Shown here one piece after another: positions 1 to 8,683 of a stretch of 64,000 bases of DNA; the stretch's first letter is position 1, and every line of letters begins with the position of its first letter. Source of the stretch: JBMYRH01 sp049602155 (lineage in GTDB: Bacteria; Myxococcota_A; UBA9042; PHBI01; JBMYRH01); NCBI GenBank assembly GCA_049602155.1, contig JBMYRH010000001.1:372001-436000 (forward strand), written 5' to 3'. The position numbers and the translations under genes are program-made. A model generated the notes under the pieces. It searched no databases. It worked only from the letters and a program-made list of their open reading frames with translations, and was not told the origin of the DNA.

Positions 1-11
1 CAGGACACACC

Positions 12-731
12 ATGGCCAACGGCATCTACGTCGCGACATCGGGCACCGTAGCTCGACTCCAAGAGATGGAGATCTTGTCGCAGAACCTCGCGAACGCGAA
101 GGTCGCCGGCTTCAAGCGGGACCAGGTGACGTTCGAACAGGTGATGAACGAGAACCGCGGTGACTCCCCTGAAGACCAAGACAAGTCCTTCGTGCAGACC
201 ACTGAGCCGACAACGCGACTCGAAGAAGGTCACCTCCGCGCGACTGACAACCCGTTGGACGTCGCCATCAGTGGCGATGGGTTCCTCCGCGTCCAGACGA
301 GCCGCGGCGAGCGACTGACTCGTAACGGTCGCCTCATGGTGGGCAAGGACGGTGTCCTTCGCACGATCACAGGGCTCAAAGTCCTGAGCGACGAGGGCAC
401 CGAGCTCACCCTACCCCCAAACAAAGTACCGAACATTAACGAGAGCGGCTCGATTCGAGCTGGCAAAGAGAACGTGGGGAGACTCGGCCTAGTCGGCGTC
501 GACCTCACCAGCACCCTAAAGAAGGACGAGGCCGGGCTCTTTGTGCCCCCCGAAGAGGTCCGTGAGCCCGAGAACGCCACGGTCCTCCAAGGTTTCCTCG
601 AAGGCGGCAACGTCAGTGCTGTGAAGATGATGACAGAGCTAATCGAAGTGCAGCGAAACTTCGAAACACTTCACCAGGTGATTCGCACCTACAAAGAGAT
701 GGACACCACCGCGGTGAACCTGCCGCGCTAG
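12..731 (+). CDS. flgF: Flagellar proximal rod protein FlgF
   Basis: FlgF is a subunit of the proximal rod that crosses the periplasm between the MS ring and the distal rod. The 239-residue product has the N-terminal rod signature (SQNLANAKVAGFKRDQ, about residues 22-38), a central SGDGFLRV block typical of FlgE/F/G proteins, and a C-terminal helix (VSAVKMMTELIEVQRNFE) shared by axial proteins. The length is normal for FlgF, and the gene order FlgF then FlgG supports the assignment over FlgG. It begins 11 bp from the window edge, so the true promoter and any upstream gene of this module are out of view. Confidence 0.93.
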   Translation: MANGIYVATSGTVARLQEMEILSQNLANAKVAGFKRDQVTFEQVMNENRGDSPEDQDKSFVQTTEPTTRLEEGHLRATDNPLDVAISGDGFLRVQTSRGERLTRNGRLMVGKDGVLRTITGLKVLSDEGTELTLPPNKVPNINESGSIRAGKENVGRLGLVGVDLTSTLKKDEAGLFVPPEEVREPENATVLQGFLEGGNVSAVKMMTELIEVQRNFETLHQVIRTYKEMDTTAVNLPR

Positions 732-756
732 CGCGGTCAACTGAGGAGATGGTCAG

Positions 757-1545
757 ATGATCAGAAGTCTCAATACAGCAGCCTCTGGAATGGAGGCCCA
801 AGAGTTCGAGATCGACGTGATCGCGAACAACCTGGCCAACGTCAACACCACGGGCTTCAAGCGCTCACGCGCCGAGTTCCAGGACCTCTTCTACCAGGAG
901 ATCCGTGCGGCTCGAGGCAGCGAAGACGGCAAAGAGCAAGGCTCACCAGCACCACTCGAAGTGGGCCAGGGAACACGAGCCATCGCCACCCAGAAGAACT
1001 TCTCCAATGGTGCCTTGGTGTCGACGGGCAACCAGCTCGATCTCGCCATCGAGGGCAACGGGTTCATCCGGGTCAATCAAGCCGATGGGACGCACGCTTA
1101 CACACGCAGTGGCATGCTGAAGATCGACGCCGATGGCCGCCTGACGACCGCCGAGGGGAAGACCCTGGATCCCCCCATCGAGATCCCCGCAGAGGCGACC
1201 AACGTCATCTTTGAGCCCGATGGCACCGTCAAGATTGGCCTCTCAGGTGAGGCCATCCCGGTGGAGGTTGGCAAGCTTGAGCTCTCCCAGTTCGTCAACC
1301 CTGGCGGGCTCAAGAGCTTGGGCCACAACCTCTACTCCGAGACCGAGGCGTCTGGTGAGCCGATCACCGGCACCCCCTCTGAGGAGGGCCTCGGGACCAT
1401 CCAGCAAGGGATGATCGAGGCCTCCAATGTGGAGGTCATCGAGGAGATGATCTCGCTCATCGCCGCTCAGCGCGCTTACGAAATCAACTCACGCGTCATC
1501 CGTGCCTCTGACGAGATGCTCCGCGAGACCGCGTCCATCAGGTAG
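757..1545 (+). CDS. flgG: Flagellar distal rod protein FlgG
   Basis: FlgG forms the distal rod, the drive shaft inside the LP ring. The 262-residue product starts MIRSLNTAASGMEAQ, carries the rod motif (IANNLANVNTTGFKRSRAEF, residues about 23-42), a middle GNGFIRV segment and the C-terminal SNVEVIEEMISLIAAQRAYE axial helix, all strongly FlgG-like; 260 residues is the normal family length. A GAGGAG ribosome-binding site sits 8-9 bp before the ATG. It lies 25 bp after flgF and 4 bp before flgA, so it is cotranscribed with both. Confidence 0.96.
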   Translation: MIRSLNTAASGMEAQEFEIDVIANNLANVNTTGFKRSRAEFQDLFYQEIRAARGSEDGKEQGSPAPLEVGQGTRAIATQKNFSNGALVSTGNQLDLAIEGNGFIRVNQADGTHAYTRSGMLKIDADGRLTTAEGKTLDPPIEIPAEATNVIFEPDGTVKIGLSGEAIPVEVGKLELSQFVNPGGLKSLGHNLYSETEASGEPITGTPSEEGLGTIQQGMIEASNVEVIEEMISLIAAQRAYEINSRVIRASDEMLRETASIR

Positions 1546-1549
1546 TACG

Positions 1550-2248
1550 ATGAACTGGAAAACACTCCTAGCACTGCTTACGCTCCTGACCTGGGTGAGC
1601 CCTGTCGCCCAGGCAAGACCGAACCTGACCCACTCGCTGGGTCAGCAGCTGGAGCGCGAGGTGCGCCACCGTGCAGACCTGCACGCGGACGCAGATATCA
1701 TCGTGGGCCAGCTCCGCGTCTCCAACAGCGCCTTGGCCGCCAAGGCGACCTCGATCAAGCGCATCGAGCTCCCGGTGGGCGAAGACGGCTTGGGCCGTGT
1801 CGCAGCAAAGGCGCTCCTCGTCGGTAGCGACGGGGTTGAGTCGTGGACGTGGGTGCAAGCCCACGTTGACGCGAGCGTCCCCACAGTCGTGGCCGCGCGG
1901 TCCTTGACCCGTGGAGAGACTATCAACCCAGCAGACGTCGAGATGACGATGCTGCCCGTGCACCGTCAGAACCTCACCGACGCAACGACCTCGGTTGGGC
2001 AGGTGCTGAAACGCTCAGTGCGAGCCGGAGAGCCGGTCCGGACGAGCTGGCTCACCCGCGCTTGGGCGGTGAACCGCGGCGACATCGTCGAGACGATGGT
2101 CCGTCGGGGTGCCATCGTGGCCCGGGGTAGCGCAGAGGTCTCTCAACGAGGCCGCGTTGGTGACGTCATTCGCGTCAAGGTGACCTCAAGTCGCCGCACA
2201 CTTCGAGCCCGCGTGCTCGACAATCAGCGTGTCGAGGTGATCCGATGA
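1550..2248 (+). CDS. flgA: FlgA, P-ring assembly chaperone
   Basis: FlgA is the periplasmic chaperone that helps FlgI polymerise into the P ring around the rod. The reading frame opens further upstream, but the ATG at 1550, just after the flgG stop, gives a proper signal peptide (MNWKTLLALLTLLTWVSPVAQA) and is chosen as the start. The C-terminal half is the SAF-type domain (VVAARSLTRGETINPADVEM, then GQVLKRSVRAGEPV and GRVGDVIRVKV). The last codons overlap the flgI start by 4 bp (ATGA), suggesting coupled translation of the chaperone and its client. Confidence 0.9.
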   Translation: MNWKTLLALLTLLTWVSPVAQARPNLTHSLGQQLEREVRHRADLHADADIIVGQLRVSNSALAAKATSIKRIELPVGEDGLGRVAAKALLVGSDGVESWTWVQAHVDASVPTVVAARSLTRGETINPADVEMTMLPVHRQNLTDATTSVGQVLKRSVRAGEPVRTSWLTRAWAVNRGDIVETMVRRGAIVARGSAEVSQRGRVGDVIRVKVTSSRRTLRARVLDNQRVEVIR

Positions 2249-3366
2249 AACGCTTTATGAAGCTCTCACTCTTGGCCCTCATTCTGATGATGGCGACCCC
2301 CTCTCATGCGGCGCGCATCAAAGACGTCTCACGCGTCGATGGTGTCCGACCCAACCAGCTCATCGGCTACGGTCTAGTGGTCGGTCTGGACCAGACCGGA
2401 GACTCGCGCCGCACCTCATTCACCAGTCAATCCTTGGCGGCCATGCTCTCACGCATGGGGATCCGCATCGACAAGTCGGATCTCTTGCTCCGCAACATCG
2501 CCGCGGTGATGGTCACGGCCGTGCTGCCGCCCTTCGCGCAGCCGGGTACGCCGCTCGACATCTCAGTGAGCTCTATTGGCGACGCCCGAAGTTTGGTGGG
2601 CGGCAACCTCGTCCTCACCCCACTCAAGGGCCTCGATGGCCAGGTCTATGCGATGGCGCAGGGCCCAGTCCAGGTCGGCGGATACGGCGTGGAGGGCAAG
2701 TCAGGGACAAAGCGGGTAAAGAACCACTTAAACGTGGGCAGGATCCCCCATGGCGGGCTCGTTGAGCGCCCAGTCCCGATCGAGCTCGGCGCGGACGGTA
2801 AGCTGAAAATCCACCTTGAGCACCCGGATTTTGCGACAGCACAGCTGCTGACCAACGCGATCAACCAAGCTGCAGCTCAGCTCGGCGCTGGCGCCGGTGT
2901 AAAGCTCGCTGTGGCGATCTCGAGCGGCACCGTAGAGGTGACCATCCCAGCGGGGCGCACCGCAGAGATCCCCTCCTTCATCGCCGACCTTGAGGTGCTG
3001 ACGCTTACACCAAACGCCGTCGCTAAGGTCGTCATCAACGGCCGCACGGGGACCGTCGTCGTCGGCGCTGAGGTCCAAATCGCGAGCGTCGCTGTCGCAC
3101 ACGGGGCGATCACCATCGAGGTGACAGAGCAGCCCACAGTCTCACAGCCACTCCCTATCGCGGCAGGGACCACGACCACCACCCCGAACTCTCAGGTCAC
3201 AGCCCAAGAGACAGCGGGGGCCCTCCGGGTCGTCAAGGAGAGCGCCACGCTCGCATCGGTCGTCGACGCCCTCAACGCGCTCGGCGCCACACCGCGTGAC
3301 TTAATCGACATCCTGCAGGCGATTAAGGCTGCAGGCGCACTCCATGCCGACATCGAGGTGCTCTGA
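2245..3366 (+). CDS. flgI: Flagellar P-ring protein FlgI
   Basis: FlgI builds the periplasmic P ring, the bushing in the peptidoglycan layer. The 373-residue product has a signal peptide (LSLLALILMMATPSHA), then the highly conserved ARIKDVSRVDGVRPNQLIGY and GLVVGLDQTGD segments, TPLDISVSSIGDARSLVGG, and the C-terminal LRVVKESATLASVVDALNAL. Length and motifs are those of a full FlgI. The L-ring gene flgH, which usually sits just upstream of flgI, is not here or anywhere else in the window. flgI overlaps flgA by 4 bp and flgJ by 1 bp. Confidence 0.97.
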   Translation: MKRFMKLSLLALILMMATPSHAARIKDVSRVDGVRPNQLIGYGLVVGLDQTGDSRRTSFTSQSLAAMLSRMGIRIDKSDLLLRNIAAVMVTAVLPPFAQPGTPLDISVSSIGDARSLVGGNLVLTPLKGLDGQVYAMAQGPVQVGGYGVEGKSGTKRVKNHLNVGRIPHGGLVERPVPIELGADGKLKIHLEHPDFATAQLLTNAINQAAAQLGAGAGVKLAVAISSGTVEVTIPAGRTAEIPSFIADLEVLTLTPNAVAKVVINGRTGTVVVGAEVQIASVAVAHGAITIEVTEQPTVSQPLPIAAGTTTTTPNSQVTAQETAGALRVVKESATLASVVDALNALGATPRDLIDILQAIKAAGALHADIEVL

Positions 3367-3869
3367 TGTCTATCAAGGGAGTCTCACCGATTCAGCAAGC
3401 CGTCGCCCAGCAACGTGCGGAGGAATCCAAACTGGTCGACCGCGCTGGCGGAAAAGCAAACCCAGGGGAGGCCTTCGAGAGCGTGATGCTCAAAAAGATG
3501 GTCCAGTCTCTACGCGCCACGGTGCAGGAGTCGGGCCTCTGGGAAGGCGTCACTGGCGGTCAAATGTATGACCACTTCATCGAGCAAGCGTTAAGCGACC
3601 ACCTGGCTCAATCCGGCGGGATCGGTATCGCGCAGCTCTTTGAGCAGGAAGCGGGATCTCAAATTGATGCGCCCTCTGCGGCGCGACGAATTCAGGCCGA
3701 ATTGCCGACCAGCAGTCCAGACACGGCATCATCACTTGAGACCGTTCCGAGTGATGATCAGTCACGTTCGTTGGCTGAACAGCTCCCTCCGCAGTATGAT
3801 TCATGGCTGAATAGTCCCGTCGCGGAGCAAACGCTGCGCGCCACCCTTTCCGGAGAGAAGTTGCGGTAA
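3366..3869 (+). CDS. flgJ: FlgJ-like rod-binding protein, no muramidase domain
   Basis: FlgJ caps the growing rod. This 167-residue product contains only the rod-binding domain (AFESVMLKKMVQSLRATVQ, SGLWEGVTGGQMYDHFIEQAL, AQSGGIGIAQLFEQ; residues about 38-98), followed by a Ser/Asp/Pro-rich tail of about 65 residues. The C-terminal glucosaminidase domain of the dual-domain enterobacterial FlgJ is absent, as in many delta- and alphaproteobacteria, so a separate peptidoglycan hydrolase would be needed to open the wall. The start overlaps the flgI stop (TGATG). Confidence 0.88.
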   Translation: MSIKGVSPIQQAVAQQRAEESKLVDRAGGKANPGEAFESVMLKKMVQSLRATVQESGLWEGVTGGQMYDHFIEQALSDHLAQSGGIGIAQLFEQEAGSQIDAPSAARRIQAELPTSSPDTASSLETVPSDDQSRSLAEQLPPQYDSWLNSPVAEQTLRATLSGEKLR

Positions 3870-3988
3870 TAGTGATTGGGGTCAAACTCAGAAAAGCGCC
3901 CTTTCCGATTTAAGAAAAGACGAGCCCGTCACGTAAGGCCGATCCGAGAGACCCGATCACCATACGATCGCACAATGAGGCACCCAAA

Positions 3989-4300
3989 ATGACTCCCATG
4001 AGACCCATAGACAACTCGCCCAAGACGCCAGCGGAAATCGCTGCGCGCAGTGGTCGCCGTGTCGCAAAGGGCGGAGGAGCCGCAGCGTCGTCGACTGGAG
4101 CTGCCAGCGGAACGTCGACAATCAGCGACTCTTTAACCGGTACCAATAGCCTGATCGCTGGTGGCCGAGAGGAGATTTCCCGGGTAGACCGGGAGCAGCT
4201 CTTGGCCATCAAGACGGCAATCCAAGACGGTACCTTCTCCATCGATCCCGAGGCACTCGCGGACCGCATCCTTTCCGACGCCCTAGGCAGTGATAACTAG
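3989..4300 (+). CDS. flgM: Anti-sigma-28 factor FlgM
   Basis: FlgM holds sigma-28 (FliA) inactive until it is exported through the completed hook-basal body. The 103-residue product has the usual layout: a disordered Gly/Ala/Ser-rich N-terminal half (the export region) and a helical C-terminal sigma-binding half (ISRVDREQLLAIKTAIQDGT then FSIDPEALADRILSDAL). It follows a 119-bp gap after flgJ and precedes flgN, the common flgM-flgN-flgK order. No fliA gene is visible in the window, but the presence of FlgM implies one elsewhere. Confidence 0.85.
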   Translation: MTPMRPIDNSPKTPAEIAARSGRRVAKGGGAAASSTGAASGTSTISDSLTGTNSLIAGGREEISRVDREQLLAIKTAIQDGTFSIDPEALADRILSDALGSDN

Positions 4301-4304
4301 ACCG

Positions 4305-4826
4305 ATGACGACCCCATCAATCCAAACGCTGTGCAAAGCACTCGAACGCCATGTCACGTTAATGCGTGACCTTGTGGAGCTGTCTCAACAAGAGCAGCAG
4401 CACCTGTTAGCGTTTGAAGTCCGTTCATTGGTGGATTGTACAGAAGAGAAGCGGGCCTTGACGGGCCAGCTTGAAGCGTCGGAGCAAAGCATCCGCGATG
4501 GATTGAGCGCCGCAGCCGGCGACCTCGGTATCGAGCACTCCTCGACCTTCACAGTCACCCAACTCTGCGAGCACGTCGATGATGCGACCGGTGCAACCCT
4601 CACCGACGCCGTCACGTGCCTTCAAGCGCTCGCCGCCTCTCTCCGCGAACTCCAGGGCATGAACCTGGTGCAAGCCGAGCGTGGGCAGCGGTTTGTGCGC
4701 GCCTATGCCGCCCTGCTGCGCTCTAGCACCGGAGACTCGGAGAATTCTTCATCCGATCTCTACACCGCGAAGGGCCGAGCCCGAGCGGTCTCGATTCCTC
4801 GAGGGACCATCGCGCGGAACGCGTAG
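4305..4826 (+). CDS. flgN: FlgN-like export chaperone for FlgK/FlgL
   Basis: FlgN is the cytoplasmic chaperone of the hook-filament junction proteins FlgK and FlgL. The product (about 173 residues) is almost wholly helical, with an N-terminal LCKALERHVTLMRDLVELSQ helix and a heptad-rich middle (LLAFEVRSLVDCTEEKRALTGQ region) matching the FlgN helical bundle. The assignment rests on fold character and on its place between flgM and flgK. A GTG at 4290 is an alternative start overlapping the flgM stop; the ATG at 4305 is preferred because it lies outside flgM. Confidence 0.75.
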   Translation: MTTPSIQTLCKALERHVTLMRDLVELSQQEQQHLLAFEVRSLVDCTEEKRALTGQLEASEQSIRDGLSAAAGDLGIEHSSTFTVTQLCEHVDDATGATLTDAVTCLQALAASLRELQGMNLVQAERGQRFVRAYAALLRSSTGDSENSSSDLYTAKGRARAVSIPRGTIARNA

Positions 4827-4835
4827 GAGGACCTC

Positions 4836-6227
4836 ATGGCGAGTATGAACGAGATCCTGACCATTGGTAACAGTGGTCTCCTGGCGAGCAAGTCACTGCT
4901 GCAAATGGCGGGCTTCAACATCGCCAACGCCAACACCCCTGGATACGCGCGACGCTCTGCACAGCTTCAGGCCCAAGCGGTCCTGGGAATGGGCGTCTCA
5001 GTCCAGGGCCCCCACGCAGTTCGGAACGAGCTGATGGCCCGCCACCTCAACACGACCTACGGCGACAAAGGCTTCCACGAAGGACAGCTGAGCGGCCTCA
5101 ACTTGGTCCAAGAGGCGTTCAATGACTTGGACGGGGTCGGCTTAGGCCGCGCACTCAACACGTTCGAGGATGCCCTTGCTGGCTTGGCGGGCAACCCCGC
5201 GGGCAACACTGAACGGCAGGCTGTCCTCAACGCAGCGACCGCGCTCGGCAGTTCCTTCTCGGCAACGCGTGCTCAGCTTCAAGACGGCGTGGATTCCTCG
5301 TCTGCTCAAGCCAATGCGCTCGCCTTCGATGTCAGCTCCAAGGCACAACAAGTCGCCGCACTCAACAACCGTATCCGAGCCCTCACTGATAACGGCAAGG
5401 ACATCGGTGGGCTGATAGACCAGCGCGCTGCGTTGATCAGCGATATCTCTGCTCAGATGAATGTGCAAAGCGTCCAACAGATAGACGGGTCTGTGCTCCT
5501 CTACGCTGGGGGTGGACGCCCCCTCGTGAGCGCCGAGGGAGCATCTCAAGTTAAGATTAACCACCAGGGCCCCGCGGGCGGCTTTCAGAGTGAAGTCATC
5601 TTCGAGAAGGTCAACGGTGAAGAGCTCGTCGCACTTCAGCCCGTGGGCGGAAAGATTGGTGGCCTGTTGGACTCCAACAATCAGGTGATCGCCCCTACCC
5701 TCGTGAAGATTGATGAGCTCGCCGAAGCGTTCGTCAACGCCTTCAACGCTCAGCATCAAGCGGGCTTTGACTTCAATGGCGCGGCGGGCGGTGACTTCTT
5801 CAGCCCGATCGTCGCGGGTGTGCCTGCAGCATCTCAAATCACCCTCTCCGCGGGTGTCCAGGGCAACCCTGAGAACGTCGCGGCCTCAGGCAACCCGCTC
5901 GATGTGCCGGGCGACAACGCTAACGGCTTATTGCTTGAGGGCATTATCCGCCTGCCGGGTCTACTCCCGACGGGAGAGTCGGCCTTCGACTACTACAGCG
6001 ATATGGTCATCGACGTGTCGTCATCGAAGCAGGCCGCTTCAGTTGGGCTTGAGATTGAGACTGGCTCGGTGGCCCAGCTTGAGACGATGCTGGAGTCCGA
6101 GGTCGGCGTCAGCGTCGACGAAGAGCTGATCCGCATGACGAAGGCAAACCAGTCCTTTGAAGCAGCCAGTCAAGTGATCCGAAACGCAGATCAGATGAGC
6201 GAAACCGTCCTCACCCTCCTCGGCTAA
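4836..6227 (+). CDS. flgK: Flagellar hook-associated protein 1 (FlgK)
   Basis: FlgK is the first hook-filament junction protein. The 463-residue product has the N-terminal axial motif (GFNIANANTPGYARRSAQLQ, residues about 28-47), a FlgK-type segment IGGLLDSNNQVIAPTLVKID in the middle and the C-terminal axial helix (MTKANQSFEAASQVIRNADQ). A strong GTAGGAGGA ribosome-binding site precedes the ATG. At 463 residues it is near the short end for FlgK, so the variable outer domains are reduced. It lies 9 bp after flgN and 13 bp before flgL. Confidence 0.94.
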   Translation: MASMNEILTIGNSGLLASKSLLQMAGFNIANANTPGYARRSAQLQAQAVLGMGVSVQGPHAVRNELMARHLNTTYGDKGFHEGQLSGLNLVQEAFNDLDGVGLGRALNTFEDALAGLAGNPAGNTERQAVLNAATALGSSFSATRAQLQDGVDSSSAQANALAFDVSSKAQQVAALNNRIRALTDNGKDIGGLIDQRAALISDISAQMNVQSVQQIDGSVLLYAGGGRPLVSAEGASQVKINHQGPAGGFQSEVIFEKVNGEELVALQPVGGKIGGLLDSNNQVIAPTLVKIDELAEAFVNAFNAQHQAGFDFNGAAGGDFFSPIVAGVPAASQITLSAGVQGNPENVAASGNPLDVPGDNANGLLLEGIIRLPGLLPTGESAFDYYSDMVIDVSSSKQAASVGLEIETGSVAQLETMLESEVGVSVDEELIRMTKANQSFEAASQVIRNADQMSETVLTLLG

Positions 6228-6240
6228 TCGGAGACCTACA

Positions 6241-7122
6241 ATGCGTATCTCCGATAAGATGATCACCAGCTTCGTTGCGAATAAGAATGCAGCTGGCAAG
6301 GCCTCCCTCTTCGAGGCTATCGGCAAGGCGACGAGCGGCCAAGCCATAGTGGAGCCTGCTGACGATCCCGCGGGGGCCATCCGGATCACCGAATATGACC
6401 GGCTTATCACGCGCCTCGACCGCTACCAAGACAACTTGGATAACGTCGATCACGGCCTCCGTCTGGCAGACCAATCCCTCGTCAAGATGGTCGACATCCT
6501 CGGTGAGGCGAAGTCGATCGCCATCCAGATGTCGAATGACACGATGGGGCAAACCGACTACGACGCGGCGGCTCAGGCCGTCATCGGCTTTAATGACCAG
6601 CTCTTAGCCATCGCGAATACGCGGCTCCAAGACGGACGCTACCTGTTCGGCGGCGTGGACGAAGACACCCCCCCATACGACGCCACTGGCAACTACCAGG
6701 GCAGCCTTCAGAACCGCGATGTCGAGATCGCCTCCGGGGTCTTCATCCGAGGAACGACGAGCGGCAACGAAGGATTTGGAGACGCTGGAGGCCAAGTCTT
6801 CAACGTCGTCAATCAGTTCGTCGCGGACCTCCAGGCTGGAAACGCGGCCGGTATCGACCAAGCGGTGGGTGACCTCAATGACGCCCTCGACTTTGGGATC
6901 GTCAACCTCGCCCGCATCGGTGCGCGAGGTCAGTACCTCGACGAGGTGGCGTTTACGAACGACGAACTTCAGCTGCACTTCTCAATCGAGAAGGCGCGTT
7001 TTGAAGAGGTCGACCTCGTCAGCGAGTACACCAAGGTATCCGCTGCAGAGACCGCGTTGAACTCCATCGTTGAGCTCTCGAGTCGTCTGCTGCAAACCTC
7101 GCTGCTGTCCTTCCTACGGTAG
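6241..7122 (+). CDS. flgL: Flagellar hook-associated protein 3 (FlgL)
   Basis: FlgL is the second junction protein, joining FlgK to the flagellin filament. The 293-residue product has a flagellin-like N-terminus (MRISDKMITSFVANKNAAGK, then VEPADDPAGAIRITEYDRLI) with the conserved SDDP-like motif in the form ADDP, a LQDGRYLFGG block typical of FlgL, and a C-terminal coiled-coil (LVSEYTKVSAAETALNSIVE). It ends the flgF-flgL run; the next 697 bp are non-coding. Confidence 0.93.
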   Translation: MRISDKMITSFVANKNAAGKASLFEAIGKATSGQAIVEPADDPAGAIRITEYDRLITRLDRYQDNLDNVDHGLRLADQSLVKMVDILGEAKSIAIQMSNDTMGQTDYDAAAQAVIGFNDQLLAIANTRLQDGRYLFGGVDEDTPPYDATGNYQGSLQNRDVEIASGVFIRGTTSGNEGFGDAGGQVFNVVNQFVADLQAGNAAGIDQAVGDLNDALDFGIVNLARIGARGQYLDEVAFTNDELQLHFSIEKARFEEVDLVSEYTKVSAAETALNSIVELSSRLLQTSLLSFLR

Positions 7123-7819
7123 CGCAGCCTCTCGTAGAAGGGTTCACGCTCCAACACAGCGCGGCACAAGGCCTCAAGGGACGGCGAGCTGTGAACTCAC
7201 TGCGCCGCCCTCTCCTTCTCTGAGCCTGTAAGTAACTGCATCTCAGTCTCCTTGACCAGCCCGTTAAGGCCATCATCGATGCAGCGAGCAGGTCCGGCTC
7301 CGTTCTGCCCTTAGGTGTGGCGTCGTAACCTCCGGACGAAACCGGACTCCAGGTTAAGAGCCCTCCACTGTGCGTAGAGCCGAAGTGTGAAAGGAGCCCG
7401 ATACTGAGCCAGCGAGAGTTCTCACAGACCGCGAAGTGCCCAAGGGCGACTTAAGGGTGGGGATCGTCTAAGTGCCTGTTTCTCGATAAACGTGAGACTC
7501 AGATCCGATTCTTTCAGGACAAAACAGCTTTCAAAACGTCCACGCACTGACCGTGATCCCCCCTAGCTCTCTTTTTTTTCACTTTTTGCCGCGCGACACA
7601 AACGCCTTACTGCGAGCCATTGGGCAGTTTTTAACCGGGAAAAAACTGCCTATCGGCAAAAAAAGACCTCAAGGCCCTTAAGTCAATCCTGCCCCCCCCC
7701 GTAGTCCGAGGTGGACACGGGGAATGCATGGGACAACCAAGGGCGATAGCCTGGAGTTGGCATTCCTCCAAAACTTTCAACGGCGACGGTAGTCGCCCTA
7801 GAAATTCAGGAGAAACGTC
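7123..7819 (+). promoter_or_regulatory. Long non-coding leader region of the flagellin gene
   Basis: About 700 bp between flgL and fliC holds no credible reading frame on either strand. It is visibly richer in A/T and homopolymers than its surroundings: a T8 run (7572-7579), an A7 run (7658-7664) and a C9 run (7692-7700). A perfect 10-bp inverted repeat lies at 7623-7650. An AGGAG ribosome-binding site precedes the fliC ATG by 6 bp. The promoter of the flagellin gene must lie here, but I could not find a convincing sigma-28, sigma-54 or sigma-70 pair with correct spacing. Confidence 0.6.
7623..7650. repeat. Perfect inverted repeat (10-bp arms) upstream of fliC
   Basis: GGCAGTTTTT (7623-7632) and AAAAACTGCC (7641-7650) are exact complements separated by 8 nt (AACCGGGA). 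As RNA it forms a stable hairpin; as DNA it could be an operator. It is followed by TATCGGC and an A7 run, so on the plus strand it lacks the T-tract of an intrinsic terminator. Confidence 0.6.
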
Positions 7820-8671
7820 ATGGCCACTCCGTTGGCTGTTAAAACTAATAGTGGGTCGTTAACGGCTCAAAGAAACTTAAGTTCGTCTCATAAGGCCCTG
7901 CAGCAATCGATTGGTCGGTTGTCTTCAGGCCTCCGAATCTCGTCAGCAGCCGACAACGCGGCAGGCATGGCGATCTCGGAGAACATGCGTGCTCAGCAGG
8001 GAGGCTTCCGTCAGGCGCAGCGTAATGCGAATGACGGTGTCTCCGTGTTGCAGACGGCGGAGAGCGGCTACCAGTCGATCTCTGACCTTTTAGTCCGCAT
8101 GCGAGAGTTGGCCGTTCAGTCGGCCAACGACAGCGTCTCTGACACCGAGCGAGGCTACCTCAATACGGAGTATCAGGACCTGATTGGTGAGATTGATCGA
8201 ATCTCTGAGGTTACCGAGTACAATGGTATCTCGTTGTTGGACGGCACGGCCGGCACAGCAGGTACGATGACCTTCCAGGTCGGTACGCGTAACTCGGCAA
8301 ACGATCAAATCACGATCGACCTGGTGAGTCAGAGCACGACTGCGTTGAACCTTAACTCGGGTGGTGCGATTGACAGCGTGAGTTCGCTGGGCAACGCGCA
8401 GTCCGCGATTACTAAGATCGACGCAGCGATGGAGAGCTTGTCCACAGACCGTGCAACCCTTGGTTCCACGATCAACACGCTTAACAGCGCGGTGGATAAT
8501 CTCTCGTCGACCATCGAAAACTACGGCAACTCACTCAGCCAGATCCGTGACACGGACATGGCCGAGGAGAGCGCTCAGTTCTCGAAGAGTCAGGTGATGC
8601 AGCAGGCTGGTGTTGCCATGCTTTCGCAGGCAAACGCACAGCCAAACCTGGTGCTGAGGCTGCTCGGTTAG
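7820..8671 (+). CDS. fliC: Flagellin (filament subunit)
   Basis: This is the filament protein. The 283-residue product has the full D0/D1 cores: N-terminal SLTAQRNLSSSHKALQQSIG, RLSSGLRISSAADNAAGMAI, and NDGVSVLQTAESGYQSISDL; C-terminal ENYGNSLSQIRDTDMAEESA and SQVMQQAGVAMLSQANAQPN, ending LRLLG. The variable D2/D3 region is nearly absent (about 60 residues), giving a compact flagellin. Codon use differs from neighbours, with more A/T-ending codons near the start (AAAACTAATAGT), typical of a very highly expressed gene. It stands alone between a 700-bp leader and a hairpin terminator, and only one flagellin gene is present in the window. Confidence 0.97.
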   Translation: MATPLAVKTNSGSLTAQRNLSSSHKALQQSIGRLSSGLRISSAADNAAGMAISENMRAQQGGFRQAQRNANDGVSVLQTAESGYQSISDLLVRMRELAVQSANDSVSDTERGYLNTEYQDLIGEIDRISEVTEYNGISLLDGTAGTAGTMTFQVGTRNSANDQITIDLVSQSTTALNLNSGGAIDSVSSLGNAQSAITKIDAAMESLSTDRATLGSTINTLNSAVDNLSSTIENYGNSLSQIRDTDMAEESAQFSKSQVMQQAGVAMLSQANAQPNLVLRLLG

Positions 8672-8683
8672 CCGAGCTCCTTT

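Noticed and set aside
3885..3915. TCAAAC...CCGATTT, a possible sigma-28 promoter before flgM.
   Set aside because: The -35 lacks TAAA and the spacing is about 2 bp long.
7484..7515. TAAACGTGAG...CCGATTC, a possible sigma-28 promoter before fliC.
   Set aside because: Spacing is about 2 bp short, the -10 is partial and it lies 300 bp from the start codon.
7651..7680. GCCGATA on the minus strand as a sigma-28 -10.
   Set aside because: Spacing to the nearest TAAG is 19 bp and no leftward gene follows.
7700..7730. GG and GC boxes (GTGGACACGGGGAATGCAT) that resemble a sigma-54 promoter before fliC.
   Set aside because: The spacing between GG and GC is 11 bp, not 10, and the core differs from TGGCA.
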